Below the pieces are notes generated by a model. The model saw only the letters and a program-made list of their open reading frames with translations. It was not told the origin of the DNA and did no database searches. Positions 42,550 to 51,246 of a stretch of DNA of 64,000 nucleotides are shown piece by piece. Location: positions 62,001 through 126,000 of the forward strand of contig CAKPCH010000004.1 in NCBI GenBank assembly GCA_934141535.1. The letters are read 5' to 3'. Position numbers and translations under genes: made by a program. How positions within the stretch are numbered: the first letter of the stretch is position 1; every line of letters starts with the position of its first letter. This stretch comes from an uncultured Bacilli bacterium (GTDB lineage Bacteria; Bacillota_I; Bacilli_A; RF39; UBA660).

Positions 42550-43116
42550 CTACAAATGTTTTATTGTGTCCAACTTTGCCATCGACATATTACTTTGTGG
42601 CAATATTATATACTCATTATTAGGGTTAGATTTTATATAAGTTATATTATATTCTTTAAACAAATCCATATATTTCAAACTACGTTTTATACTTTCTAAA
42701 TACTCTATATCTCCACGAGTTGTATCATACCAGTCTTTTTTTTTAACTCTTTCAAGTAAAACTTCCGTATCTGCTGTAACATATATTATATCAATACTAA
42801 TGTCATTTAACTTTTCTTTAATTGTTTTAATAAAATTACCTCTTATGTCTGAATTCTGTCCTTTGATCAAAATAATTATATCATTTTTTTGTGAACACAA
42901 CAATATAATGTCATCTATCATTTCAATTCGTTTTTCAGTAATATTGTCAGTTTTATTTTTTGATATATATTCAATACTTTTATCGAGAATAATTGTTTTT
43001 TTCAAATCAATATTTAAATTAGAATTTAATTTTTCATCTTTGCCATTATAGATGTACTTAATTAATGTTTCTTTGCCACTAGCACTACTGCCAAAAAACC
43101 AAATTAATCTATTCAT
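42550..43116 (-). CDS. P-loop kinase-like protein
   Basis: A 188-residue protein with a Walker A motif at the N-terminus (IWFFGSSASGKETL) and a nucleoside/adenylate-kinase-like layout: IILIKGQNSDIRG in the middle and a LID-like VLLERVKKKDWYDTTRGD with Arg and Lys. The family resembles adenylylsulfate, gluconate or shikimate kinases but no substrate signature decides. The ribosome site before ATG 43116 is poor. It lies between the second Nudix gene and the HprK-like gene. Confidence 0.65.
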   Translation of the reverse strand: MNRLIWFFGSSASGKETLIKYIYNGKDEKLNSNLNIDLKKTIILDKSIEYISKNKTDNITEKRIEMIDDIILLCSQKNDIIILIKGQNSDIRGNFIKTIKEKLNDISIDIIYVTADTEVLLERVKKKDWYDTTRGDIEYLESIKRSLKYMDLFKEYNITYIKSNPNNEYIILPQSNMSMAKLDTIKHL

Positions 43117-43123
43117 TGCAATA

Positions 43124-43573
43124 CTATTTTAAATCAGAATTTAATAATCTTTGATTTAATTCCCAAAGTGCAGTTTTATTACTATCAAATTCTAATTTCC
43201 TACATGCTTCATCAAATGGAAGCCATTCATAACAATTGTGTTCACTAGATAATTTAATACTACTATTTTTTGTAAATACTCCAAATGAATATTCTGTAAC
43301 AACGTACACGTCATTTCCCCAAGTGAATTTTCCTGTTATATTAATAACAGGTATTGAGCAAACAGATGATAGTTGAAAAATATTATTTGCCTCTATATTT
43401 GTTTCTTCAAAAACTTCTCTTTTTACTGTTTCAATCAAGGTTTCTTCATCTTCCACTCCACCTGATATAGCCTGCCATATTTGCTTTTTTTTTCTATAAA
43501 ATACACAATATTCATATTCGTCTTTCTTGTTTTTTCTATATAAGAATATTAATACTTGTTTTGGCTTTCTCAT
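43124..43573 (-). CDS. Nudix hydrolase, second copy
   Basis: A 149-residue Nudix hydrolase with box GGVEDEETLIETVKREVFEE and then TNI; the catalytic REVFEE is intact. Opening (MRKPKQVLIFLYRK), WQAISGGVED and the end (SNKTALWELNQRLL) match the other island copy at 38929, so both derive from one ancestor and probably act on related substrates or in opposite directions. ATG 43573 follows AAGGAGA. It is directly downstream of the radical SAM gene (one base between). Confidence 0.85.
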   Translation of the reverse strand: MRKPKQVLIFLYRKNKKDEYEYCVFYRKKKQIWQAISGGVEDEETLIETVKREVFEETNIEANNIFQLSSVCSIPVINITGKFTWGNDVYVVTEYSFGVFTKNSSIKLSSEHNCYEWLPFDEACRKLEFDSNKTALWELNQRLLNSDLK

Positions 43574-43574
43574 G

Positions 43575-44771
43575 TTATTTTTTCTCCTTTATTTCATTTA
43601 TGCTTTTTATTAATGATTCTATCCCACCTTCATTATATATTTCATAGGCAATTTCTAATAATCTGTTTGCTCTATTTTTAAATGGATCACATACTGATGG
43701 ACAAATGTCTGGAATTTTATCATCAATTTTATTTTCTAAAATTTTCCCCCAAATTTCACTAAAACTTTGTTTAATCGTCGAACCATAATTATATCCGTTT
43801 TTCTTTGGATGATAATTACATAAATAAACTTTGCCATCGGATGAAATGTTACCTATTAGATAATGGACAAAACACTTATTAAATTTTCTGATTTTGTCAT
43901 CATCACTCATAACATTATGAATTTCAACTACTGAAAAGAATTCATCACATAATTCTTTTTTTACTTGTTTAATTTGTTCACTTGCAATATTTTTTTCTTC
44001 ATCGTTCATGACAAGTAAAGATGCAATATCTGTTTTGAATCGCAAATAGTGAACACCTATTCTTTTCAGTTTTTTAGCTAGCCCATAAATCTGGTCATAA
44101 TTATATTGGTTAATAACATAACCTACGTTAATATCTATATTGCTATTATTTTTTTTCTTTGATTCATATAAATCCTCTATATTTTTTAATATAGTTTCAA
44201 AGCTATTAGTGTTGCTACCATTACATTTTAATTTATTATATGTTTCATGATTTCCAGCATCTATACTTATTAATATATATCCCAGTTTTAATAATGTCTC
44301 ATGCATTTTTTTATCAATAAGAATACCATTTGTAAATAAGCCAACACGAATATTATGTTTTGACAATTCTTCTATAGCATACAAAACAGAATCTTTTGCA
44401 ATTAAAGGTTCTCCTGTTATTCCTGAAAAAGTAACATTTTCAACTCTGTATTCCTTATTACAATTATTTTTGTAATCATAACCCATTTTTTTGTAAGTTA
44501 TAATATCATTTACTATCTTAATCATGTTTTTTTTCTTAACCAAGGCATTATCTAGTAATGTCTCTTTATTTTCTTTAGAGGAAACATATCCACCTATACA
44601 CCATTTACAGTTTAAATTACAGATACTAGATGTGTGAATTAATATTTCATACGGTGGTAAAATTTCACCATTAAAAATATTTAAAATGCGAGAAAAATGT
44701 CTATCCAACATTTCCATCTCATTAAATCTGCCAGGTAAATCATCTCTATAAACTTCTCTTAATTTATTCAT
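43575..44771 (-). CDS. Radical SAM/SPASM enzyme of the island
   Basis: A 398-residue radical SAM protein and first gene of the island. The cluster motif CxxxCxxC is in SSICNLNCKWCIGGYV (about 58), followed by FSGITGEPL, LFTNGIL and SIDAGNHETY. The C-terminal SPASM-like region has CFVHYLIGNISSDGKVYLCNYHPKK and CPSVCDPFKNR, so auxiliary clusters are likely. No precursor peptide is encoded upstream, which speaks for a small-molecule substrate over a RiPP. ATG 44771 follows TGGAGTG; an extra seven codons upstream are unneeded. A TTGACT-16-TAATAT promoter is just upstream. Confidence 0.82.
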   Translation of the reverse strand: MNKLREVYRDDLPGRFNEMEMLDRHFSRILNIFNGEILPPYEILIHTSSICNLNCKWCIGGYVSSKENKETLLDNALVKKKNMIKIVNDIITYKKMGYDYKNNCNKEYRVENVTFSGITGEPLIAKDSVLYAIEELSKHNIRVGLFTNGILIDKKMHETLLKLGYILISIDAGNHETYNKLKCNGSNTNSFETILKNIEDLYESKKKNNSNIDINVGYVINQYNYDQIYGLAKKLKRIGVHYLRFKTDIASLLVMNDEEKNIASEQIKQVKKELCDEFFSVVEIHNVMSDDDKIRKFNKCFVHYLIGNISSDGKVYLCNYHPKKNGYNYGSTIKQSFSEIWGKILENKIDDKIPDICPSVCDPFKNRANRLLEIAYEIYNEGGIESLIKSINEIKEKK

Positions 44772-44802
44772 TATTAACACTCCATAAATCACTTATATGT
44801 AT

Positions 44803-44830
44803 ATATTACCATTTTTCAAAAAAAAGTCAA
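44803..44830 (-). promoter_or_regulatory. Promoter of the nine-gene island
   Basis: On the minus strand TTGACT (44825-44830), 16 bases, TAATAT (44803-44808), about 30 bases ahead of the radical SAM start. Confidence 0.6.
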
Positions 44831-44945
44831 TTGTTGTAAGGCAATCGTGTAAAAAATAATAAATAAATCTACTTAACAATTAACTATCATAGTATTATTT
44901 TAAAAATAAGTCATTCTATTCTCAAAAAATCTAACGCATTTTTTA

Positions 44946-45176
44946 TTAATAAACAATATTTACTAATATTACATCTTCACCTATTTTTTCTATTTGTTCC
45001 CATTTAACTACCATTTCTTTTTTATTTGTAAAATAAGAAAGTAAAAATCTATGTTTTTCTACTATTAATCCTGTTGTTTTACCATTATCATCTATACTCA
45101 TATCTATTATATTGCCTATATTTTTCCCATCTAATAAGTTTATTACTGTTTTATTTTGTAAATCAGACATGCGCAT
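44946..45176 (-). CDS. YlmC/YmxH-family PRC-barrel protein
   Basis: A 76-residue protein with the PRC-barrel-like pattern: MRMSDLQNKTVINLLDGKNIGNIIDMSID, then the L-I-V-E-K strand and a KKEMVVKWEQIEKIGEDVILV ending. The family is conserved in spore formers and lies after sigG in Bacillus (ylmC), which fits its position here two genes after sigG. The function is not known in detail. ATG 45176 follows GGTGATTTAAT. Confidence 0.85.
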   Translation of the reverse strand: MRMSDLQNKTVINLLDGKNIGNIIDMSIDDNGKTTGLIVEKHRFLLSYFTNKKEMVVKWEQIEKIGEDVILVNIVY

Positions 45177-45204
45177 ATTAAATCACCAGTATATTATATG
45201 AAAA

Positions 45205-45227
45205 AAATAGGCATATGTAGCCTATTT
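45205..45227 (-). terminator. Terminator of the lipid kinase gene
   Basis: AAATAGGC (45205-45212) pairs with 45220-45227; the minus strand continues into a T run. It overlaps the stop codon. Confidence 0.75.
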
Positions 45228-46094
45228 AATTAATTTTTTTGTTTTTAATACATCTATTACTTTTATATTATCTTCTCTATTTAAAGTTATTGCTCCATTT
45301 ATTAAAGATATGTTAAAGTTATTTCCGGTAATTATTTCTCCATCTATATTGCAGCACAATTTATTATTTGAAGATATATGTATATTATTATCTTTATATA
45401 CTTGAAATTCTTTTCTACCTACATGACGAACTTTAACTAATTTACTTAATAGATATAATAATCTAATTTTACTAACACTATCTACTTCACATATATCAAA
45501 CATACCATCATTTAAATTATAGTTAGGATATATGTTAAATCCTCCACCATAATATCCACCATTACAAATAGTTAAAATAGTTACTTTTTTATTAACTCCA
45601 TTAATATTTAAATTTATTGGTTTAAATGTTAAAAAACTACTTAATAGTGCTTTTGTATATATTTTACTATTATCTAGATTTGTACTTTTTAATTCTTCTG
45701 CTTTAGCAGCTGTTATAGCATCTATTCCAAAAGAAGCTATATTAATAAAATATCTATCGTTAACTTTACCTAAATCTATTTTATTATTGTCAATGTTTTT
45801 TAAACTCTTATAGAAATCATTACCACTTCCTACAGGTATAACATCTAGTTTAGCACTCCCACCTACTAATCCAGTAACTACTTCATTTAAAGTACCATCT
45901 CCACCTACACTATATATAATTGTATTTGGCATGTTTTTATATCTTGAAGTTAAGGTAATTGCTTCTTTTTCTTTACTTGTATATATAACTTTATAATTAA
46001 TTTTTTTCTCTTTACAATAAGATTCAATAATTTTACCTGCTTCAAGTCCTTTAGAATCCCCTGATGTAGGATTTACTATAAATATATAATTCAT
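45222..46094 (-). CDS. dagK: DagK/YegS-family lipid kinase
   Basis: A 290-residue soluble diacylglycerol-kinase-type protein. The nucleotide site is in IVNPTSGDSKG and IYSVGGDGTLNEVVTGL, and the second conserved motif is VIPVGSGNDFYKSL. Such enzymes phosphorylate diacylglycerol released by lipoteichoic-acid synthesis and recycle it, or act on other lipids. Length and motifs are standard. ATG 46094 follows TTGGTGATTTC. It lies between sigG and ylmC; in Bacillus a different gene (ylmA/ylmD region) occupies this place. Confidence 0.85.
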   Translation of the reverse strand: MNYIFIVNPTSGDSKGLEAGKIIESYCKEKKINYKVIYTSKEKEAITLTSRYKNMPNTIIYSVGGDGTLNEVVTGLVGGSAKLDVIPVGSGNDFYKSLKNIDNNKIDLGKVNDRYFINIASFGIDAITAAKAEELKSTNLDNSKIYTKALLSSFLTFKPINLNINGVNKKVTILTICNGGYYGGGFNIYPNYNLNDGMFDICEVDSVSKIRLLYLLSKLVKVRHVGRKEFQVYKDNNIHISSNNKLCCNIDGEIITGNNFNISLINGAITLNREDNIKVIDVLKTKKLIK

Positions 46095-46132
46095 GAAATC
46101 ACCAAGAAATATTATATCATAAATTTAATAAA

Positions 46133-46909
46133 CTAACTAATTTTATTTTTAATATTTTTTAAAGCACTCTTCTCTAATCTTGAAATTTGTGCTTGAGATA
46201 TACCTATTTCACTTGCTAATTCCATTTGTGTTTTACCTGTTATATAACGTTCTTTAATTATATATTTTTCTTTTGTATTTAATGTTCTTATTGCTTCTTT
46301 GAGTGCTACACTATCATCTATATTTTTCATTTCATTTTTCTTATCTTCTAATTGATCTTCTAAATATATAGTATCTCCACCATCATTATATAATGGTTCA
46401 AATAAACTTACTGTATCTTTCATACTATCTAGTGCATTACTAACTTCATATTCTGTTAAATTAAGAGCTTTAGATATTTCACCTATACTTGGTTCTTTAT
46501 TATATTTATTAGTTAATTCTTCTTTTTTTAATAAAGCATGGTATGCTATATCTTTAATAGAACGTGCTACACGTATACTATTATTATCTCTTAAATATCT
46601 TTTAACCTCTCCTAATATCATAGGTACTGCATATGTACTAAATTTAACATCAAATTTAAGATCAAAATTATCTATAGCTTTAATTAGCCCTATACAACCT
46701 ACTTGAAATAAATCATCCATATTATCTATTCTATTATTATATTTTTTTAATAAACTTAATACTAATTTAAGATTACCATTTACTAAATCTTCTTTAGCAA
46801 ACATATCTCCTTCTTTATATCTTTTAAATAATTCTACCATCTCACTATTATCTAAAACTTTTAAATTCGCAGTATTCACGCCACATATTTCTACTTTATG
46901 ACGTGCCAT
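46133..46909 (-). CDS. sigG: Forespore sigma factor SigG
   Basis: RNA polymerase sigma factor for late forespore genes such as SASPs and spoIVB. The 258-residue product opens with MARHKVEICGVNTANLKVL, the SigG-specific segment; it has region 2 (VNGNLKLVLSLLKKYNN, DDLFQVGCIGLIKAIDNFDL, FSTYAVPMILGEVKRYLRDN), the SigG-type DTVSLFEPLYNDGGDTIYLEDQ segment, and region 4 with a helix-turn-helix TQMELASEIGISQAQISRLEK. Length is normal. SigF has a different start. The start ATG 46909 follows AAAGGAGA. Confidence 0.97.
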   Translation of the reverse strand: MARHKVEICGVNTANLKVLDNSEMVELFKRYKEGDMFAKEDLVNGNLKLVLSLLKKYNNRIDNMDDLFQVGCIGLIKAIDNFDLKFDVKFSTYAVPMILGEVKRYLRDNNSIRVARSIKDIAYHALLKKEELTNKYNKEPSIGEISKALNLTEYEVSNALDSMKDTVSLFEPLYNDGGDTIYLEDQLEDKKNEMKNIDDSVALKEAIRTLNTKEKYIIKERYITGKTQMELASEIGISQAQISRLEKSALKNIKNKIS

Positions 46910-46972
46910 AATATCTCCTTTCTAAGATATATTGGACATTTTATAAATTTCTAAACACTTTTTATAAATTAA

Positions 46973-47001
46973 TTACGAATATTTAAAGTTTATAGTATAA
47001 T
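46973..47001 (+). promoter_or_regulatory. Promoter of the putative small RNA
   Basis: TTACGA (46973-46978), 17 bases, consensus TATAAT (46996-47001). It points into the region that forms stable hairpins and has no ORF. Confidence 0.55.
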
Positions 47002-47007
47002 TAATAA

Positions 47008-47098
47008 GGATATATTTGATTTTGGTGGATCAAACGCAATCCCTTAAGGGTATGCATCTGAAATCAACAGTTGTTGAAATCAGATGCTTTTGTTATTT
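47008..47098 (+). ncRNA. Putative structured small RNA between sigG and fhs
   Basis: This 90-base plus-strand unit is flanked by promoter and terminator and lies between two minus-strand genes. It has a TTTGAT/ATCAAA stem (47015-47020 with 47029-47034) with a GGTGG loop, a CCCTTAAGGG palindrome (47041-47050), and a long 14-pair hairpin (47054-47069 with 47072-47087, one AA/AA internal loop) followed by TTTTGTTATTTT. The bulk is GC-richer than its surroundings. No ORF and no match to a riboswitch or SRP/6S RNA that I know is visible. CsfG-like sporulation RNAs are one idea; nothing in the sequence proves it. Confidence 0.5.
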
Positions 47099-47120
47099 TA
47101 GGAGTAAAATAAAACAAACA

Positions 47121-47149
47121 AAAAAAGATTGAGTTTTTCAATCTTTTTT
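47121..47149. terminator. Bidirectional terminator, fhs and small RNA
   Basis: A 12-base perfect stem (47121-47132 with 47138-47149) with A and T flanks. It ends fhs on the minus strand and backs up the small-RNA terminator on the plus strand. Confidence 0.85.
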
Positions 47150-48792
47150 TAAAATAAACCTTTTATTTTTCCTTTAGAATCTATATCCATATTTAGATAA
47201 GCACTATTTTTACCTAAACCTGGCATTGTCATAATATTACCCATTAATACAATAATAAATCCAGCACCACTACTTATTTTAACATCAGTAACAGTCATAT
47301 CAAAATCAACAGGTGCGCCTAATTTCTTAGCATCATCAGTAAATGAATATTGCGTTTTAGCTATACAAATAGGTAAATTACCCATTCCCATGCTTTCAAA
47401 TTTTTTAATTTTTTCCATAACGCCTTCACTTATTACTACATTGTTTGCTCTATATATTTCATGTGCGATAGTATTAATCTTATTTACTATTGTATCGTTA
47501 AAATCATAAAGAGGTTTAAAATCAATATCTCTATTACATATTTCTACTATTTTTTGTGCTAAAGCAATAGCGCCCTCTCCACCATCTTTAAATGATGTTG
47601 AAATTTCTATTGGATAGCCCATATCCTTAACAAAACTTTTTACATATTCAATTTCACTAACTTTATCATAATCAAATTTATTTAAACATACTATTATATT
47701 TTTTGTATATTTACTCATGTTTTCAATATGTCTTTGTAGGTTAACAATACCTCTTTTTAATGCCTCTAAGTTTTCTATATTTATATTTGTTTTATCTACT
47801 CCACCATTATATTTTAAACTTCTTACTGTAGCATTTATAACTACACAATTTGGTTTTATATCTGCTACTTGACATTTTATATCTAAAAATTTTTCTGCTC
47901 CTAAATCAGCACCAAATCCAGCTTCTGTAACTACATAATCAGCAAGTTTTAAGCCTAATTTAGTTGCTATAATAGAATTACAACCATGAGCTATATTAGC
48001 AAAAGGTCCTCCATGTATTATTGCTGGATTATTTTCTAGTGTTTGAACTAAATTAGGTTTTATTGCATCTTTAAGCAATAAACTAACAGCACCCACACAA
48101 TTTAAATCTTTAGCATATATAGGTTCATCATTCATATTATACCCTATTAAAATATTACCTATTCTAAGTTTTAAATCATCTATGTCTTTTGCCATACAAA
48201 GTATAGCCATTATTTCACTAGCAACCGTTATATTGTAATGATCTTCTCTAATTAATCCTTTATTATCATATTTAATATCTACATTACGTAAAGCTCTATC
48301 ATTTAAATCTACACATCTATTAAATACAACTTTTTTTATTCCTAATTCATTTCCTTGATATATATGATTATCTATAATAGCACATAATAAATTATTAGCA
48401 GACTCTATTGCATGAATATCACCAGTAAAATGTAAATTAATATCTTCCATAGGTACTACTTGAGAATATCCTCCACCAGCAGCACCCCCTTTTATACCAA
48501 AAACAGGTCCTAAAGAAGGTTCCCTTAATACAACTAAACTATTTTTATTTAATTTTCTTAAAGCATCATTTATACCTATACTCATAGTTGTTTTTCCTTC
48601 ACCAAATGGTGTTGGATTTATACTTGTTACTAAAATTAATTTACCATGATTATTAGTATTTATATTTAAGGAATTAATTTTTGCTTTATATTTTCCATAT
48701 AATTCTAAATCTTCTTCACCTATATTTAATTTACGCGCGATATCTTCTATTCTTTCCATTCTACAATTATTACTTATTTCTATATCTGTCAT
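47149..48792 (-). CDS. fhs: Formate--tetrahydrofolate ligase
   Basis: Makes 10-formyl-THF from formate, THF and ATP, feeding purine and fMet-tRNA synthesis. The 547-residue product has the P-loop NPTPFGEGKTTMSIGI (about 58), the FGIKGGAAGGGYSQVVPME segment, the GGPFANIAHGCNS motif and the KTQYSFTDDAKKLGAP stretch. Length is normal. ATG 48792 follows GAGGTGAAA. It is transcribed with ftsZ upstream but separated by a hairpin. No ZTP (pfl) riboswitch is found upstream, where only 60 bases separate it from ftsZ. Confidence 0.95.
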   Translation of the reverse strand: MTDIEISNNCRMERIEDIARKLNIGEEDLELYGKYKAKINSLNINTNNHGKLILVTSINPTPFGEGKTTMSIGINDALRKLNKNSLVVLREPSLGPVFGIKGGAAGGGYSQVVPMEDINLHFTGDIHAIESANNLLCAIIDNHIYQGNELGIKKVVFNRCVDLNDRALRNVDIKYDNKGLIREDHYNITVASEIMAILCMAKDIDDLKLRIGNILIGYNMNDEPIYAKDLNCVGAVSLLLKDAIKPNLVQTLENNPAIIHGGPFANIAHGCNSIIATKLGLKLADYVVTEAGFGADLGAEKFLDIKCQVADIKPNCVVINATVRSLKYNGGVDKTNINIENLEALKRGIVNLQRHIENMSKYTKNIIVCLNKFDYDKVSEIEYVKSFVKDMGYPIEISTSFKDGGEGAIALAQKIVEICNRDIDFKPLYDFNDTIVNKINTIAHEIYRANNVVISEGVMEKIKKFESMGMGNLPICIAKTQYSFTDDAKKLGAPVDFDMTVTDVKISSGAGFIIVLMGNIMTMPGLGKNSAYLNMDIDSKGKIKGLF

Positions 48793-48826
48793 GTTTTCAC
48801 CTCTATTTAATTATATCATTTTAAAG

Positions 48827-48857
48827 AAAAAATAACAAAACAAATTGTTATTTTTTT
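48827..48857 (-). terminator. Terminator of ftsZ
   Basis: A TAACAA/TTGTTA stem (48829-48838 with 48845-48854) and, on the minus strand, a T run precede fhs. Confidence 0.7.
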
Positions 48858-49926
48858 AAAAACCACTTCTTCTTCTTAAGAATGAAGGAATTATATCATC
48901 TGGATCTTCTGAAATATCAGTATAAGAAGGACTATCAGATTGTTTATCTAATTTTATAGTTTTATCTTCATTTTTCTTTTCATCTTCAAATCCAGTAGCT
49001 ATTACTGTAACAATAATCTCATCATTTAAATTTTCATTAATAACAGCACCAAATATTGTATTCATATCTGTTTTAGCACTATTTCTAATTACTTCAGCAG
49101 CTTCTTCTACTTCAAATAAAGTTAAGTTATTTCCACCTGTTACATTTATAATAGCATCTGTAGCACCATCTATACTAGTTTCAAGTAATGGACTTGATAT
49201 TGCTTGTTCAGCAGCTTCAGTAGCTCTATTTTCTCCAACTCCAATACCAATACCAATAAGTGCTTTACCACGTTTTTCCATAACTGTTCTAACATCTGCA
49301 AAGTCCAAATTTATTAAACCTGCTACAGCTATTAAATCTGATATTGATTGAACACCACGTCTAAGTACATTATCTACTTCTTTAAATGATTCTAAAAGTG
49401 GTGTAGATTTATCTATTATTTCTCTTAATTTATCATTAGGTATTACTATTAATGTATCAACATTTTTCTTTAACTCTTCAAGACCAGCAACTGCTTGATC
49501 CATTCTTTTCTTACCTTCAAATGAAAATGGTTTAGTAACTATACCAACTGTTAAAGCACCAAGTTCTTGTGCGATATTTGCGATTACTGGAGCAGCTCCT
49601 GTTCCAGTTCCTCCACCCATTCCACAAGTAACAAATACCATATCAGCACCTGATAATGCTTCTTCTAATTCTTTCTTACTTTCAAGTGCTGCCTCTCTAC
49701 CAATTTCAGGTTTAGCACCAGCACCTCTTCCTCCAGTAAGATTTTCTCCTATTTGTATTTTTGTTGGAGCTTTAGAACAATTTAATACTTGCAAATCAGT
49801 ATTAGCAACTATAAACTCAACACCTTTTACTCCTGATTCAATCATTCTATTAACAGCGTTATTACCACCGCCACCAACACCTATTACTTTTATTTTAGCT
49901 ACTTGATCCATTTCTAATCCAAACAT
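48856..49926 (-). CDS. ftsZ: Cell division protein FtsZ
   Basis: Tubulin-like GTPase forming the division ring. The 356-residue product has [17 protein letters not shown], the tubulin signature [13 protein letters not shown], the T7 loop [11 protein letters not shown] with catalytic Asp, a short linker and the C-terminal FtsA-binding peptide [13 protein letters not shown]. It follows ftsA by eleven bases and is probably co-transcribed. ATG 49926 follows GAGGAGGATAAT. Confidence 0.97.
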   Translation of the reverse strand: MFGLEMDQVAKIKVIGVGGGGNNAVNRMIESGVKGVEFIVANTDLQVLNCSKAPTKIQIGENLTGGRGAGAKPEIGREAALESKKELEEALSGADMVFVTCGMGGGTGTGAAPVIANIAQELGALTVGIVTKPFSFEGKKRMDQAVAGLEELKKNVDTLIVIPNDKLREIIDKSTPLLESFKEVDNVLRRGVQSISDLIAVAGLINLDFADVRTVMEKRGKALIGIGIGVGENRATEAAEQAISSPLLETSIDGATDAIINVTGGNNLTLFEVEEAAEVIRNSAKTDMNTIFGAVINENLNDEIIVTVIATGFEDEKKNEDKTIKLDKQSDSPSYTDISEDPDDIIPSFLRRRSGF

Positions 49927-49937
49927 ATTATCCTCCT

Positions 49938-51185
49938 CTATTCGCTAAAGAAAAATCCAAAAATTTTTCCTAGCATTGAATCTGATGTATTTAATTTTTT
50001 AGATGTAACAGAAGTAATTTGGTACATCTCGTTATCACTTATCATACTATAATCTTTATTTTTTAATTTTAACTTACTTATAAAATAAACTATATTCCCA
50101 ATACACGCAGAATATCTATTATCTCTAATACCAAGCATTTTTATGTTACCTATATTGGCATTTTCACCAAATACATCTTTGACATTATACTCAATACCAG
50201 ACATATTGCTTGTACCCCCTGTAATTATAATATAATCTATTTTTCTACTTGTCAATAGGTTAATCTCTTTTTTAGCCTCATTTAGTATTTCATTTATTCT
50301 TTCCATAACTACTTCTGATATTTCAAACTGATTTATCTTTAGATGAGGATCATTAACACTTTTAACCTCAACTATATCATTAACACTCGCATATTTCTTA
50401 TGAGAGAGTGCAAATTTATGTTTCAACATATGGGCTGTTGGAATATCTAGTTTATACACATAAGATATGTCATTATCTATATTTTTACCACCCATATATA
50501 TTAAACTACTCTTAACTAAAACACTCTTATTATAAAGAGATACTTCAGTAATATCTTCTCCTATATTTACAATAGCACCCACTTTATCAGCAAAGTTTTT
50601 ATTATTAAATGAATATAAATCACCTATACTATTTAATGATATATCAACTACTTCAATTCCAATATTTTCTAATAATCCTATAACAGAATATACATTTTTC
50701 TTAGGAGTTGTAACAAGAACTGCTCTACATCCCAATGTAGTACAAGCAGTACCAATAGGATTTTTAATAAAAGCTTTATCATCTGTGCTATAGTCTATTG
50801 GTAGTATAGTAACCATTTCTCTTAACATAGAAGGATTACTCTTAACAGCAATCTCTAATACTTTAATAATATCTTCATTTCTTACAATATTATCTGGGTT
50901 ATTTATTTTTAAACTCCCCTTTATAACTTGATATTCTGCATTAAATGAAGGTACTGATGTAACAACTTTTTTTATTTGTATCCCAAGCATATCTTCTACT
51001 TCTTTTATTGCACCCTTAATAGATTCAGTTGCAAGTTCAACATCTGTTATAAGTCCTTTTTTTATCCCTTTAGATTTAAAAGAAGAAGCTGCAAGTAAAT
51101 TTAACTTGTTTTGATACAATTCACATACCACTATTTTTATAGAACTAGAACCAATATCAAGACTAGTATAAATGTGCTTCATCAT
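49938..51185 (-). CDS. ftsA: Cell division protein FtsA
   Basis: Actin-like ATPase anchoring FtsZ to the membrane. The 415-residue product has the actin-fold phosphate-1 motif [14 protein letters not shown], the FtsA-specific 1C domain (about 84-165), phosphate-2 [12 protein letters not shown], the adenosine motif [12 protein letters not shown] and the C-terminal amphipathic helix [13 protein letters not shown] that binds membrane. Start ATG 51185 or ATG 51182 (adjacent codons) follow GGAGATGAT. It lies upstream of ftsZ. Confidence 0.95.
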   Translation of the reverse strand: MMKHIYTSLDIGSSSIKIVVCELYQNKLNLLAASSFKSKGIKKGLITDVELATESIKGAIKEVEDMLGIQIKKVVTSVPSFNAEYQVIKGSLKINNPDNIVRNEDIIKVLEIAVKSNPSMLREMVTILPIDYSTDDKAFIKNPIGTACTTLGCRAVLVTTPKKNVYSVIGLLENIGIEVVDISLNSIGDLYSFNNKNFADKVGAIVNIGEDITEVSLYNKSVLVKSSLIYMGGKNIDNDISYVYKLDIPTAHMLKHKFALSHKKYASVNDIVEVKSVNDPHLKINQFEISEVVMERINEILNEAKKEINLLTSRKIDYIIITGGTSNMSGIEYNVKDVFGENANIGNIKMLGIRDNRYSACIGNIVYFISKLKLKNKDYSMISDNEMYQITSVTSKKLNTSDSMLGKIFGFFFSE

Positions 51186-51246
51186 ATCATCTCCTACAAT
51201 CTATATAATATTATACTATAAAAAGAAAAAAAAGTAAAAACTTTTT

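Noticed and set aside
36875..44830. RiPP cluster (radical SAM/SPASM plus HprK-like protein)
   Set aside because: I looked for short ORFs with ribosome sites in both flanks (36666-36874, 44772-44945) and found none beyond a dozen codons; Nudix, DegT and sugar-dehydrogenase genes fit small-molecule chemistry better.
47008..47098. Known RNA: 4.5S/SRP, 6S, purine, FMN or fluoride riboswitch
   Set aside because: None of the core motifs of these families (for example the SRP GGAAGC loop) is present.
48793..48860. ZTP (pfl) riboswitch upstream of fhs
   Set aside because: fhs is often so controlled, but the 60-base gap holds only the ftsZ terminator and a ribosome site, too little for the aptamer.
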